Shown here: piece after piece, positions 19,184-28,158 of the stretch | Layout of the letters: every line of letters starts with the position of its first letter | Numbering within the stretch: the stretch's first letter is position 1 | From: Flavobacteriaceae bacterium | GTDB lineage: Bacteria; Bacteroidota; Bacteroidia; Flavobacteriales; Flavobacteriaceae | Direction: 5' to 3' | Assembly: GCA_947451525.1 (NCBI GenBank) | Contig: CANFZM010000004.1 | Location: forward strand, 93,176-157,175 | Length of the DNA stretch: 64,000 bases | Translations under genes and position numbers: made by a program | The notes under the pieces: model-generated | The model's database searches: none | What the model saw: the letters and a program-made list of their open reading frames with translations, nothing else | What the model was told of the DNA's origin: nothing

Positions 19184-19203
19184 ACTTTTATTTTATTTTC
19201 CAA
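19173..19203 (-). promoter_or_regulatory. Bacteroidota-type promoter of the regulator-wzm-wzt unit
   Basis: Reading the minus strand, TTG (complement of 19201-19203) is followed by 20 bases and then TACTTTTG (complement of 19173-19180). This matches the Bacteroidota primary sigma consensus TTG-N(17-23)-TAnnTTTG. It lies about 25 bp upstream of the regulator start at 19149 and downstream of the rfbB terminator, which defines a new transcription unit. Confidence 0.7.
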
Positions 19204-19263
19204 ATTAAATAACTGTAAAACACAGAGAATTAACCCTAAAGAAAAAATATTTTTGACCTTTAG

Positions 19264-19293
19264 AAACAAAAAAGTCGGGAAAATCCCGACTTT
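19264..19293 (-). terminator. Rho-independent terminator after rfbB
   Basis: AAAGTCGGGA (19271-19280) and TCCCGACTTT (19284-19293) form a 10-bp stem with a 3-base loop. In the minus direction the stem is followed by a run of T. It lies 22 bp beyond the rfbB stop and separates the wza-to-rfbB unit from the regulator unit. Confidence 0.88.
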
Positions 19294-19314
19294 AAATATA
19301 CTTTAGTAATAATT

Positions 19315-20361
19315 CTATTGGTATTGCTTTTCGTAATAATTAGCATAGGCTCCAGAAGTAACGTTCTTAAGCCATTCTTCATTAGATAAATACCAAGCGA
19401 TGGTTCGCTCTAATCCTTCTTCAAAAGTTACGGATGGTTTCCAACCTAATTCTTTATTTATTTTAGAGGCATCTATTGCATAACGCAAATCATGCCCCGG
19501 ACGGTCTTTTACATAAGTAATCAACTCAGCAGATTCTCCTGCTGGACGACCTAATTTTTCGTCCATTTGTTGGCAAAGTAATTTTACCAAATCAATATTT
19601 TTCCATTCGTTAAATCCTCCGATATTGTAGGTTTCATGATTTTTACCTTCGTGAAAAACCAAGTCAATAGCCACGGCATGGTCTTCTACAAAAAGCCAAT
19701 CGCGAGTGTAATTTCCGTCACCATAAACAGGAAGCGGTTTTTTGGTAATGATATTATTAATAAAAAGCGGAATCAACTTTTCAGGAAAATGATTCGGACC
19801 ATAATTATTAGAACAATTAGTAATTACGTAAGGCAAGCCATAAGTCTCTCCATAAGCGCGAACAAAATGATCGGAACTTGCTTTGGATGCTGAATAGGGA
19901 GAGTTCGGGTCGTAGGAAGTAGTTTCAGTAAATAAACCCGTTGCTCCTAGTGAACCATAAACCTCATCCGTTGAAATATGATAAAATCTTTTGCCTTCCA
20001 TAGCACCTGCCCAAATAGTTTTAGCAGCATTTAGAAGATTCATAGTTCCAATTACATTGGTTCGTACAAAACTTAATGGATCGGTAATAGAACGATCTAC
20101 ATGTGATTCGGCCGCCAAATGCAAAACGCCTTCAAATTGGTGTTCTTGAAACAAATCGTTAATAAAATCAGCATCTACAATATCTCCCTTTATAAAAGTA
20201 TAATTGGGAGCATCCTGAATGTCAGTAATATTTTCTAGATTTCCGGCATAGGTTAACGCATCCAAATTAAAAATTTGATAATTAGGATAGTTAGTTACAA
20301 ATCTTCGTACCACGTGAGAACCAATAAAACCAGCTCCTCCAGTAATTAATATCTTTTTCAT
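19315..20361 (-). CDS. rfbB: dTDP-glucose 4,6-dehydratase
   Basis: A 348-residue extended short-chain dehydrogenase that converts dTDP-glucose to dTDP-4-keto-6-deoxyglucose. GGAGFIGS (8-15) binds NAD. STDEVYG supplies the dehydratase Asp-Glu pair (D132, E133), and Y156-x3-K160 in PYSASK is the catalytic pair. The ATG at 20361 is chosen because it begins the conserved MKKILITGG; longer frames back to 20409 would overlap the upstream dehydrogenase gene. The product feeds RffA. The thymidylyltransferase RfbA is not encoded in this window. Confidence 0.95.
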   Translation of the reverse strand: MKKILITGGAGFIGSHVVRRFVTNYPNYQIFNLDALTYAGNLENITDIQDAPNYTFIKGDIVDADFINDLFQEHQFEGVLHLAAESHVDRSITDPLSFVRTNVIGTMNLLNAAKTIWAGAMEGKRFYHISTDEVYGSLGATGLFTETTSYDPNSPYSASKASSDHFVRAYGETYGLPYVITNCSNNYGPNHFPEKLIPLFINNIITKKPLPVYGDGNYTRDWLFVEDHAVAIDLVFHEGKNHETYNIGGFNEWKNIDLVKLLCQQMDEKLGRPAGESAELITYVKDRPGHDLRYAIDASKINKELGWKPSVTFEEGLERTIAWYLSNEEWLKNVTSGAYANYYEKQYQ

Positions 20362-20386
20362 TTTTATATTTTTTATATCTTTTATT

Positions 20387-21664
20387 CTATAATTTTCCAT
20401 CCACAGCACTAGTCAAAACGCCTTTAACATCATAAATGACTGCATTGGTTTTCTTTAAAGATTCTAAATCTAAATTTAAAAATTCTTTATGGGAAACCCC
20501 TAAAACAATAGCATCAAATTCCTCTTTTGGTAATGAATTAGTGGTAATCAAGTTGTACTCATGTGCTACTTCTTTTGGGTTTGCCCAAGGATCGTAAATA
20601 GTTACATCGATACCATAATCGTTCAAACATTTGATAACCTCCACTATTTTAGTGTTTCGAACGTCGGGACAATTTTCTTTAAAAGTAATTCCAAGCATTA
20701 ACAATTTGGAATGGTTAACAGGAATTCCTTTTTTAATCATCAATTTAACAATTCTAGAAGCTACGTATTCACCCATACTATCGTTTAGTCTTCTGCCTGC
20801 TAGAATAATCTCGGGATGGTATCCTGCTTCTTGTGCTTTTTGTGCCAAATAATACGGATCTACACCAATGCAATGTCCGCCAACTAAACCAGGTTTGAAA
20901 TTTAAAAAATTCCATTTTGTTCCAGCGGCTTCCAATACGGCATGGGTATCGATTTCTAAAATATTGAAAATTTTAGCCAATTCATTTACAAATGCAATGT
21001 TGATGTCGCGTTGCGAATTCTCTATTACTTTGGCAGCCTCAGCCACTTTTATGGAAGGGGCCAAATGCGTTCCTGCGGTAATCACTGATTTATATAATTC
21101 GTTTACTTTAATTCCTGCTTCAGGAGTGGAACCCGCGGTAATTTTTAAAATCTTATCTACGGTATGTTCCTTATCGCCTGGGTTGATGCGTTCTGGCGAA
21201 TAACCTGCAAAAAAATCTACATTAAATTGCAATCCGCTTACTTTTTCTAAAACAGGAACACATTCTTCTTCAGTTAATCCGGGATACACAGTAGATTCGT
21301 AAATTACAATATCTCCTTTTTTCAAAACCTTTCCAACGGTTTCACTGGATTTATAAAGTGCCGTTAAATCTGGACGATTGTTTTTATCTACAGGCGTTGG
21401 AACCGTAACAATATAATAGTTACACTCTTCTAAATCCTGCATATTGGTAGAACAATAAAGTCCGATTTTAGAAAGTGGCGCATCAATTAGAACCGATTGC
21501 AAAACTTCTTTATCTACTTCTAAGGTAACATCCAAACCCGAGTTTAATTCGTTCACGCGTTGCTGTTGAATATCAAACCCTACCACAGAATATTTTGTAG
21601 CAAAAAGCCGTGCCAGAGGTAATCCAACATATCCCAAACCAATTATTCCAATTTTTATGTCCAT
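20387..21664 (-). CDS. TviB/WbpO-like UDP-N-acetylhexosamine 6-dehydrogenase
   Basis: A 425-residue UDP-sugar dehydrogenase. The NAD motif is IGLGYVGLPLA (8-18), PTPVDKNNRPDLT (89-101) is the cofactor/substrate loop, and the catalytic cysteine is C265 in LVGGHCIGVDPYYL. The HCIGVDPYY form and the PVDxxxxPDL loop are typical of enzymes oxidising UDP-GalNAc/GlcNAc (TviB, WbpO, Cap5O groups) rather than UDP-glucose. With the epimerase encoded at 23091 it would give UDP-GalNAcA, as in Vi-antigen synthesis. This pairing supports the substrate but does not prove it. Confidence 0.85.
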   Translation of the reverse strand: MDIKIGIIGLGYVGLPLARLFATKYSVVGFDIQQQRVNELNSGLDVTLEVDKEVLQSVLIDAPLSKIGLYCSTNMQDLEECNYYIVTVPTPVDKNNRPDLTALYKSSETVGKVLKKGDIVIYESTVYPGLTEEECVPVLEKVSGLQFNVDFFAGYSPERINPGDKEHTVDKILKITAGSTPEAGIKVNELYKSVITAGTHLAPSIKVAEAAKVIENSQRDINIAFVNELAKIFNILEIDTHAVLEAAGTKWNFLNFKPGLVGGHCIGVDPYYLAQKAQEAGYHPEIILAGRRLNDSMGEYVASRIVKLMIKKGIPVNHSKLLMLGITFKENCPDVRNTKIVEVIKCLNDYGIDVTIYDPWANPKEVAHEYNLITTNSLPKEEFDAIVLGVSHKEFLNLDLESLKKTNAVIYDVKGVLTSAVDGKL

Positions 21665-21692
21665 CTAAAAAGAGATTACTCCAATTATATTA

Positions 21693-23084
21693 TTAAGAAC
21701 CGATTCCTTGGTAATTAAACCCAATTTCTCGCAATTTAGCACCATCCAAAACATTTCTTCCGTCAAAAACGAAAGCAGGTTTTAGCATACCATCGTATAT
21801 TTTTTGCCAATCGTAATTTTTAAATTCTTCCCATTCGGTAAGAACGGCAATAGCATGAGCACCATTACATGCATCATAAGCATTTTCACAAGAGGAAATA
21901 TGTTTGCTGTTTTGCTCTTCACTTCTAGATTCTAAATAATTCAAATCGAAAAGAATTTGAGTATGATTTACCTTAGGATCGTAAACGGATATTTTTGCTT
22001 GTTCGTTTATCAAATCATCTGCAACATAAATTGCAGGAGATTCTCTTGTATCGTTGGTGTCTTTTTTAAATGCCCAACCTAAAAATGCAATTTTCTTATC
22101 GGAAATTGTATTGTAAAGCGTACTTACTATATTTTTAGAAAAACGTCTTTTTTGGTGGTCGTTCATGATAATTACTTGTTCCCAATAATCGGCAACTTCA
22201 TGCAAACCAAACGATTTAGAAATATAAACTAAATTTAAAATATCTTTTTGGAAGCAAGAACCTCCAAAACCAACAGATGCTTTTAAGAATTTAGGTCCAA
22301 TTCTACTATCCATTCCAATTGCTTTGGCCACTTCATTCACGTCAGCGCCTGTTTTCTCACACAATTCTGACATTGCGTTGATAGAAGAAACTCGTTGTGC
22401 TAAAAATGCATTAGCAGTCAATTTAGACAATTCGGAAGACCAAATATTTGTAGTTAAAATTCTCTCTTTAGGAACCCAATTAGCATAAACATCCACCAAA
22501 GATTGAATAGCATTTTGCCCTTCTGGAGTAGTATCGCCACCAATTAAAACACGGTCTGGACTTAATAAATCTTCAACAGCGGTACCTTCTGCAAGGAATT
22601 CTGGATTGGATAAAATTTGAAATTGAACCCCATTTCCAGTATTATCTAAAATATTTTTTATTGCTTCGGCAGTTCTTACTGGCAAAGTAGATTTTTCTAC
22701 AACAATTTTATTGTCTTTAGAAACTCGGGCAATTTGTCTTGCACAAAGTTCAATGTATTTTAAATCGGCAGCCATTCCTTTTCCTGAACCATAGGTTTTA
22801 GTTGGCGTATTTACCGAAATAAAAATTAGTTGCGCATCGGCAATTGCTTTATCCACCTCAGTAGAAAAGAATAGATTTTTTCCTCTAGATTGCCCAACAA
22901 TAGCGCCCAATCCTGGTTCGTAAACCGGAATATTATCTACATCTTCGTCGTTCCATTTGGCAATTCGTTGTTCGTTCAAATCAACTACCGTAACTTTTAT
23001 ATGTGGACATTTTTGGGCAATAACTGCCATGGTTGGTCCTCCAACATATCCAGCGCCGATACAACAAATGTTTGTAATTTTCAT
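21693..23084 (-). CDS. UDP-glucose 6-dehydrogenase
   Basis: A 463-residue UDP-glucose dehydrogenase making UDP-glucuronate. The N-terminal [17 protein letters not shown], the [20 protein letters not shown] block and the [15 protein letters not shown] site with catalytic C277 match the longer, animal-like subgroup of the family. That subgroup also occurs in Bacteroidota; typical bacterial Ugd is shorter. It sits between the epimerase and TviB-like genes, so the locus can make at least two uronic acids and hence an acidic polysaccharide. Confidence 0.9.
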   Translation of the reverse strand: MKITNICCIGAGYVGGPTMAVIAQKCPHIKVTVVDLNEQRIAKWNDEDVDNIPVYEPGLGAIVGQSRGKNLFFSTEVDKAIADAQLIFISVNTPTKTYGSGKGMAADLKYIELCARQIARVSKDNKIVVEKSTLPVRTAEAIKNILDNTGNGVQFQILSNPEFLAEGTAVEDLLSPDRVLIGGDTTPEGQNAIQSLVDVYANWVPKERILTTNIWSSELSKLTANAFLAQRVSSINAMSELCEKTGADVNEVAKAIGMDSRIGPKFLKASVGFGGSCFQKDILNLVYISKSFGLHEVADYWEQVIIMNDHQKRRFSKNIVSTLYNTISDKKIAFLGWAFKKDTNDTRESPAIYVADDLINEQAKISVYDPKVNHTQILFDLNYLESRSEEQNSKHISSCENAYDACNGAHAIAVLTEWEEFKNYDWQKIYDGMLKPAFVFDGRNVLDGAKLREIGFNYQGIGS

Positions 23085-23090
23085 TCTAAT

Positions 23091-24056
23091 TTATTTTAAA
23101 TTATCCCAATACCATTGAACGGCCTCTTTCAAGCCATCCTGAAATGAATATTTAGGGTTGTAGTTTAATATTGTTTTTGCTTTTTCAATACTTGCCAACG
23201 AGTGTGGGATATCCCCTGCTCTGTTGGGTCCGTGAATAATTTCTATATCTGCAATGGAACTATCCAATTCTGAAAGGTATTTCTTTAAATAAAACACCAT
23301 ATCATTTAATGTGGTTCGGTCGCCAAAAGCAGTATTGTAAACGGTATTTACAGCCAAAGGATTTTGAGTTGTCATCGCCAATTCATTCATTTGAATCACA
23401 TTATCAATATAAGTGAAATCTCTAGAATACATTCCGTCACCATGAATTATAGGGCTTTCCCCTTTCATAAATTGCATTACAAATTTCGGAATAACCGCTG
23501 CATAGGCTCCGTTAGGATCTTGTTTTCTTCCAAAAACATTAAAATACCGTAACCCAATAGTTTCTAAACCATATATTCTACTGAAAATTTCAGCATATAA
23601 TTCGTTTACATATTTTGTTATTGCATAAGGAGACAAAGGCTTCCCGATGGTATCTTCTACTTTAGGAAGCGATTCTGAATCTCCATAAGTGGAGGAACTA
23701 GCAGCATACACAAATCGTTTTACACCTGCATCACGAGCAGCAGTTAACATATTAAGAAAGCCGGAAACGTTCACCTCATTAGTCGTAATTGGATCACTAA
23801 TGGAACGAGGCACCGAACCTAAAGCCGCTTCATGTAATATATAATCTACCCCAGTTACTGCTAATTTACAATCTTGTAAATTGCGAATATCTCCTTCTAT
23901 TAATTGAAATTTATCATTGGTTAAAAAAGGAGCAATATTATGTCGGTGCCCTGTTGAAAAATTATCCAAACAGACCACTTCTTTCCCTTGTGCTAAAAAA
24001 TATTCGCATAAGTTAGACCCAATAAATCCTGCACCACCAGTGATTAGTATTTTCAT
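23091..24056 (-). CDS. UDP-N-acetylglucosamine 4-epimerase (TviC/WbpP-like)
   Basis: A 321-residue extended SDR epimerase. GGAGFIGS (7-14) is the NAD site, AASSSTYGDS (118-127) and Y144-x3-K148 (YAITK) are catalytic. The segment ALGSVPRSISDPITTNEVNV is characteristic of the WbpP/TviC group, which interconverts UDP-GlcNAc and UDP-GalNAc. It lies between wzc and the UDP-glucose dehydrogenase gene with gaps of 3 to 6 bp. With the TviB-like enzyme it forms the UDP-GalNAcA branch. Confidence 0.88.
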   Translation of the reverse strand: MKILITGGAGFIGSNLCEYFLAQGKEVVCLDNFSTGHRHNIAPFLTNDKFQLIEGDIRNLQDCKLAVTGVDYILHEAALGSVPRSISDPITTNEVNVSGFLNMLTAARDAGVKRFVYAASSSTYGDSESLPKVEDTIGKPLSPYAITKYVNELYAEIFSRIYGLETIGLRYFNVFGRKQDPNGAYAAVIPKFVMQFMKGESPIIHGDGMYSRDFTYIDNVIQMNELAMTTQNPLAVNTVYNTAFGDRTTLNDMVFYLKKYLSELDSSIADIEIIHGPNRAGDIPHSLASIEKAKTILNYNPKYSFQDGLKEAVQWYWDNLK

Positions 24057-24059
24057 TTT

Positions 24060-26525
24060 TTAATCGATGTTTTTAGCAAACATTTTTTTTATTTTTTTGA
24101 ATAGTTTTACCAAACTATTACGAGATTCTTCTTCTTCATGGTACCCATTAGCATAGGCTCCATAACCATAACCATAGGCATGCCCATAACCATATTTTGC
24201 TTTGTTTTCAAATCCGTTAAGGATTATACTTACATTAACAAGTTCTTCCCGTTTCACTCTATTATTAAGCAACGTTACCATTTCTTTTTTGGTGAAATTT
24301 TGTCGCATTATATACAACGTTACATCAGCAAACATAGATAGTTCTACTGCATCAGTAACTAGCCCAACTGGTGGCGTATCTAGAATGATATAGTCGTATT
24401 TTTCCTTTAATTCTGCCATAAATTCCTTCATAGATTCTCCCATAATAAGTTCGGAAGGATTTGGAGGAATAGGCCCCGATGTAATTACATCTAGATATGG
24501 GATAACCGAAGATTGTGTTACTTCTGCAAGGGTTTTGCTTCCTATTAGATAATCTACTATCCCAACTTTGTTATCCAAATTAAAATCATCAAATATTTTT
24601 GGTTTTCGTAAATCTAATCCTACAATTACTGTTTTCTTTTCGCTTAAAGCAAATACGGTAGCGATATTAATACAACAAAATGTTTTCCCTTCGCCACTTA
24701 CCGAAGAAGTAAGCATTAATGTTTTTGAGCCAAGAACTGATTGTTTTTTATACAAAAATTGCAAGGAGGATCGAACCGCCCTAAAGGATTCTGCCAATGC
24801 AGATTTTGGTTTTTCAAATACAGAAAGGTTGCTTATCGAATTTTTCACCCCTACCACACCAAGTAAAGGGAGATTGGTTAATCTAGAAACATCCTCGGTA
24901 TTTTGGATGGAATTATTGATAAAGAAAAGTAAGAAAATAATTACTAGTGGCCCTAATAATCCAATAAAAATGGCCAATACATAATTCACACTAGTCCTAG
25001 GCCCTATCAATCCTTCGCCAATATCTTTAGCAGGATCTATAAATTGAATATCCGATAAATTAGCTGCCTTAACAATTTGGGCTTCACTTCTTTTTGCAAG
25101 ATAGGTTTCGTATATACCATTGCTTAAATCATACTTTCGCATGATTTTAATATACTCTTGTTTCTCTTCTGGAAGGGTCATGATTTTGCCTTCTACTTGA
25201 CTTATTTTACTTTTTACCTGAGAGGCATCTAACTGAATTGCCGCTTTGGCAGAAATAATATTTTCTAATAAAACTCTTTTAACGGAAGCAATTTCATTAT
25301 CGATATTATTAAACATCACCTCACTTTTTACCGAATACAACATTTCTGATCGTCGTACCGAAAGTTCTACTAATTTAGTAACATTAAAAACAATATTAGG
25401 ATCTTCAATGCCTGCTACAGAAGGTGCTGGAAGTTTAGAAAAATCGGTGCTCTTTTTTAAATAATTACTAAGATTATTGTAGTAATTTAATTTACGAGTT
25501 ACCTCATTATCGGTTTTATCTAAATCTTGAATTTGATTTTGAAAAGTTTCGCCACCATTTTGAATTTGGGAAATATTTTTATTTTTACTGAATTCTTTTA
25601 AATCGGTATTGGCCTTTTTTAGATCTCCTTCCATAAGTTGCAAGGTGGTATCAATATACTTTATAGTATTTTCGGCAAATAAATTTTTATTGTCTAATTG
25701 TTTATTTATAAGGGTTTTAACGGTTTCGTTAAGATAATCAACTATCCTAGCTTTATTGGTTCCGTCCAAAGATAATTTAATGATAGACGGCGCTTTTTCA
25801 TCAATAGAAATTTTGATGTTTTTATATTTGGATACCACTTCATCAAACGAATTAAAGCAAACCATGTATTTACTCCCTACATAATTTCCTGGGTTGCCTT
25901 TAATATCCAAAACCCAATTCAAGAATGGCAAATTAACCCGTTGCCCAACTTTAAACCTTTTAACTATTTTAGTATCTACAACAGAAACTGCATTTTTGGA
26001 ATTTTCGAGATAATTAATTACTGCAATTGAATTAGAATTGGCATTAATGGTAATTTCATATTCGGTTTTAGACAGAAATTCTATATTAACCGGAACGTTA
26101 AGTAATTGGTTTTTAGTTTTATCAATAGTTACAACAAAAGGTGTGTTACCGTAAACATCTTCAATAAAATATTCTTGCTGTTGCAAATAATCAATATAAA
26201 ACTGTAACTTATCTACTACTATTTCGTTGTGGGAACGGGACTTAATAGTGGTGGCAATGTTTTGCACCTGATCCGAACTTCCTCCCCAATTAAATACTAA
26301 ACTAGTATTGGAAGTAAACAATGGATTGTCTTGCTCCTTAATGGCAATAGTAGTTTCTAGAGAATATATCTTTTGTTTGCGAATGTTTACCTGATGGGCG
26401 ACAATTAAACAAAACACCAAACCAAAAATAAACCATTTCCAATAGCTCCCTATTTTGATTAAAAAACCTTTAAAATCAAAGCTGTTTTGGTTTTCAAAAA
26501 AAGAAAAATCTTTAATATCTAACAT
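24060..26525 (-). CDS. wzc: polysaccharide co-polymerase / tyrosine autokinase (Wzc)
   Basis: An 821-residue inner-membrane BY-kinase controlling chain length and export. TM1 lies near residue 30 (WFIFGLVFCLIVAHQ) and the Wzz-like periplasmic coiled-coil domain follows. TM2 lies near 520 (VNYVLAIFIGLLGPLVIIFL). The cytoplasmic kinase has Walker A GEGKT (611-615), Walker A' GLDLRKPK near 636-643 and Walker B YIILDTPP (712-719). Residues 778-795 are a glycine/tyrosine tail with eight tyrosines for autophosphorylation. It is encoded 11 bp after wza and should work with it. Confidence 0.95.
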   Translation of the reverse strand: MLDIKDFSFFENQNSFDFKGFLIKIGSYWKWFIFGLVFCLIVAHQVNIRKQKIYSLETTIAIKEQDNPLFTSNTSLVFNWGGSSDQVQNIATTIKSRSHNEIVVDKLQFYIDYLQQQEYFIEDVYGNTPFVVTIDKTKNQLLNVPVNIEFLSKTEYEITINANSNSIAVINYLENSKNAVSVVDTKIVKRFKVGQRVNLPFLNWVLDIKGNPGNYVGSKYMVCFNSFDEVVSKYKNIKISIDEKAPSIIKLSLDGTNKARIVDYLNETVKTLINKQLDNKNLFAENTIKYIDTTLQLMEGDLKKANTDLKEFSKNKNISQIQNGGETFQNQIQDLDKTDNEVTRKLNYYNNLSNYLKKSTDFSKLPAPSVAGIEDPNIVFNVTKLVELSVRRSEMLYSVKSEVMFNNIDNEIASVKRVLLENIISAKAAIQLDASQVKSKISQVEGKIMTLPEEKQEYIKIMRKYDLSNGIYETYLAKRSEAQIVKAANLSDIQFIDPAKDIGEGLIGPRTSVNYVLAIFIGLLGPLVIIFLLFFINNSIQNTEDVSRLTNLPLLGVVGVKNSISNLSVFEKPKSALAESFRAVRSSLQFLYKKQSVLGSKTLMLTSSVSGEGKTFCCINIATVFALSEKKTVIVGLDLRKPKIFDDFNLDNKVGIVDYLIGSKTLAEVTQSSVIPYLDVITSGPIPPNPSELIMGESMKEFMAELKEKYDYIILDTPPVGLVTDAVELSMFADVTLYIMRQNFTKKEMVTLLNNRVKREELVNVSIILNGFENKAKYGYGHAYGYGYGAYANGYHEEEESRNSLVKLFKKIKKMFAKNID

Positions 26526-26536
26526 TAATTTGGGGT

Positions 26537-27319
26537 TTATTTAAGTAGTAAAAATGTAGTTGTTGCTAAAGATAAAATAGTAATGATGGTTCCTAAAGAT
26601 TCTATCCCTGTTTTACCAGTTCCCCAAGATTTTTGTTTGAGGGGTTTTACATAAATATAATCATTTGGTTGCAAATAATAACAAGGCGATTGCATTGCTT
26701 TGGAATCGGTTAAATCAATGCTAAAGGTTTCGGCTCCTTGCGGAAACTGACGAATTACTTTAACATCTTTTCTATCGCCAGTAATGGTAATATCTCCCGA
26801 ATTGGCAATTGCTTCTAATATGGTAACCTTGTCTTGGTATAAAATTTTGCTTCCAGTATTTCCAACTTCACCGTTAACGGTATATCTAAAACCAGCAAGT
26901 TTGACATTCACATAAATTCCGGCTTCTTTTTTAAAGTGGTCCTTAAGCAATAAGGTTTCGATTTTTTCTCTTGCCTCTTCTATAGTAAACCCTAAAACGT
27001 TTACTTCTCCAAGAATTGGCATTCTCACGTTACCATGATCGTCAACCGAGTATCCTTTTAAATACAATAATTGATCGGAAGTTGCTGCTTGAGTGGCATT
27101 TTCGTTGTTAAATATCTCAACCAATTTAGGATCAATTGCTTTGACTGTGATACTCAATATGTCATTAGTTTGTAATCGATAGGGTTTTAAAGCAATAGGA
27201 CTAATCGAACTCTCGGGAGAATTTCCTTTTTTTTGAAGGTAAATTAAATCTTGCGAAGGAACGCAAGACGTAACTAGAACTCCAATAAAAAACAATAAGT
27301 ACACTATTCGATTATTCAT
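26537..27319 (-). CDS. wza: outer-membrane polysaccharide export lipoprotein (Wza-like)
   Basis: A 260-residue Poly_export/SLBB protein. MNNRIVYLLFFIGVLVTSC is a lipoprotein signal with the lipidated Cys at 19. YRLQTNDILSITVKAIDP opens the polysaccharide export domain, and two SLBB-like segments follow (VRMPILGEVNVLGFTIEEA and YTVNGEVGNTG). A hydrophobic C-terminal helix (IITILSLATTTFLLL) is seen. The frame extends to a TTG at 27343, but that codon lies inside the -7 promoter box, so the ATG at 27319 is chosen. It is the first gene of the wza-to-rfbB unit. Confidence 0.92.
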   Translation of the reverse strand: MNNRIVYLLFFIGVLVTSCVPSQDLIYLQKKGNSPESSISPIALKPYRLQTNDILSITVKAIDPKLVEIFNNENATQAATSDQLLYLKGYSVDDHGNVRMPILGEVNVLGFTIEEAREKIETLLLKDHFKKEAGIYVNVKLAGFRYTVNGEVGNTGSKILYQDKVTILEAIANSGDITITGDRKDVKVIRQFPQGAETFSIDLTDSKAMQSPCYYLQPNDYIYVKPLKQKSWGTGKTGIESLGTIITILSLATTTFLLLK

Positions 27320-27340
27320 TCTTAAAACTAATTTAGCAAA

Positions 27341-27369
27341 CAAAGATAGTTTTTCAAATTTAAATACAA
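27341..27369 (-). promoter_or_regulatory. Bacteroidota-type promoter of the wza operon
   Basis: On the minus strand, TTG (complement of 27367-27369), an 18-base spacer and TATCTTTG (complement of 27341-27348) match the TTG-N(17-23)-TAnnTTTG consensus. Transcription would start about 15-20 bases before the ATG at 27319, which rules out the longer reading frame. Confidence 0.75.
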
Positions 27370-27391
27370 AAAAGTTGCAATAGAATATTGT

Positions 27392-28012
27392 TTAAATATT
27401 TTTCAGGGAATTTTCAAACGGAACCCTTTGCACAATACTTCTGCCTAAGGTAACCTCATCAGCATATTCCAATTCGTCGCCAACGGCTATTCCGCGGGCA
27501 ATGGTAGAGGTTTTTATTTCGAAGTTTTTCAGTTGTTTGTAAAGGTAAAAATTAGTGGTATCGCCTTCCATAGTAGAACTTAAAGCGAATATGATTTCTT
27601 CCACCGTGCCCGTTTGTACTTTATCTACCAAAGTAGTAATATTTAACTGACTTGGACCAACGCCATCAATTGGAGATATTTTTCCACCCAATACATGGTA
27701 AATGCCTTTAAATTGGTTGGTGTTTTCAATTGCCATAACATCGCGAATATCCTCAACAACACATATTATTTTATGGTTTCGAGAAGTATTAGAGCAAATT
27801 TCACAGACTTCCACATCGGAAATGTTGTGGCAGTTTTTACAAAATTTAACTTCTTCGCGCATAGTTGTAAGCGCTTGCGATAAATATTGGGTTTGTTCTA
27901 CGGGTTGTTTTAATAAATGTAAAACCAATCGAAGAGCGGTGCGTTTACCAGTTCCGGGTAACTGCGCCATTTCGTTAACTGCTTTTTCTAATAGTTTAGA
28001 TGAAAATTCCAT
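27392..28012 (-). CDS. recR: recombination mediator RecR
   Basis: A 206-residue RecR, which acts with RecO (and RecF) to load RecA at gaps. The N-terminal helix-hairpin-helix is [17 protein letters not shown] (18-34). The zinc finger uses C58, C61, C70 and C73. The Toprim part starts [15 protein letters not shown] and contains [16 protein letters not shown] near the end. Length is normal. It is divergent from the symporter gene and about 70 bp upstream of the wza start, on the same strand. Confidence 0.96.
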   Translation of the reverse strand: MEFSSKLLEKAVNEMAQLPGTGKRTALRLVLHLLKQPVEQTQYLSQALTTMREEVKFCKNCHNISDVEVCEICSNTSRNHKIICVVEDIRDVMAIENTNQFKGIYHVLGGKISPIDGVGPSQLNITTLVDKVQTGTVEEIIFALSSTMEGDTTNFYLYKQLKNFEIKTSTIARGIAVGDELEYADEVTLGRSIVQRVPFENSLKNI

Positions 28013-28033
28013 GGAGCAAAAGTAAAAAATAAA

Positions 28034-28125
28034 GTTGGAAGAAGGAAGATGAAAGCTTGTCTAAATTGAAAACAAAAATGCTATTAGCAACATTCTTCTC
28101 ACTACCAACTTCGAACTTCCATCTT
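28034..28125. repeat. short inverted arrays of a 7-bp repeat
   Basis: Three in-phase heptamers GTTGGAA, GAAGGAA and GATGAAA (28034-28054) face three opposite-strand heptamers (28105-28125, CCAACTT, CGAACTT, CCATCTT). They belong to the same heptamer family as the array at 30312-30381 and can pair as an imperfect hairpin between recR and the symporter. Confidence 0.6.
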
Positions 28126-28158
28126 TTTTACTATTTTAGCGCAACTAAAAACATACTT

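Noticed and set aside
27320..27343. Longer start of wza at a TTG
   Set aside because: The codon lies in the -7 box of the promoter, so it cannot be in the mRNA.
28057..28158. TTG-initiated extension of the symporter gene
   Set aside because: It runs through repeat DNA and contains no family sequence; the ATG at 28159 starts the first membrane helix.
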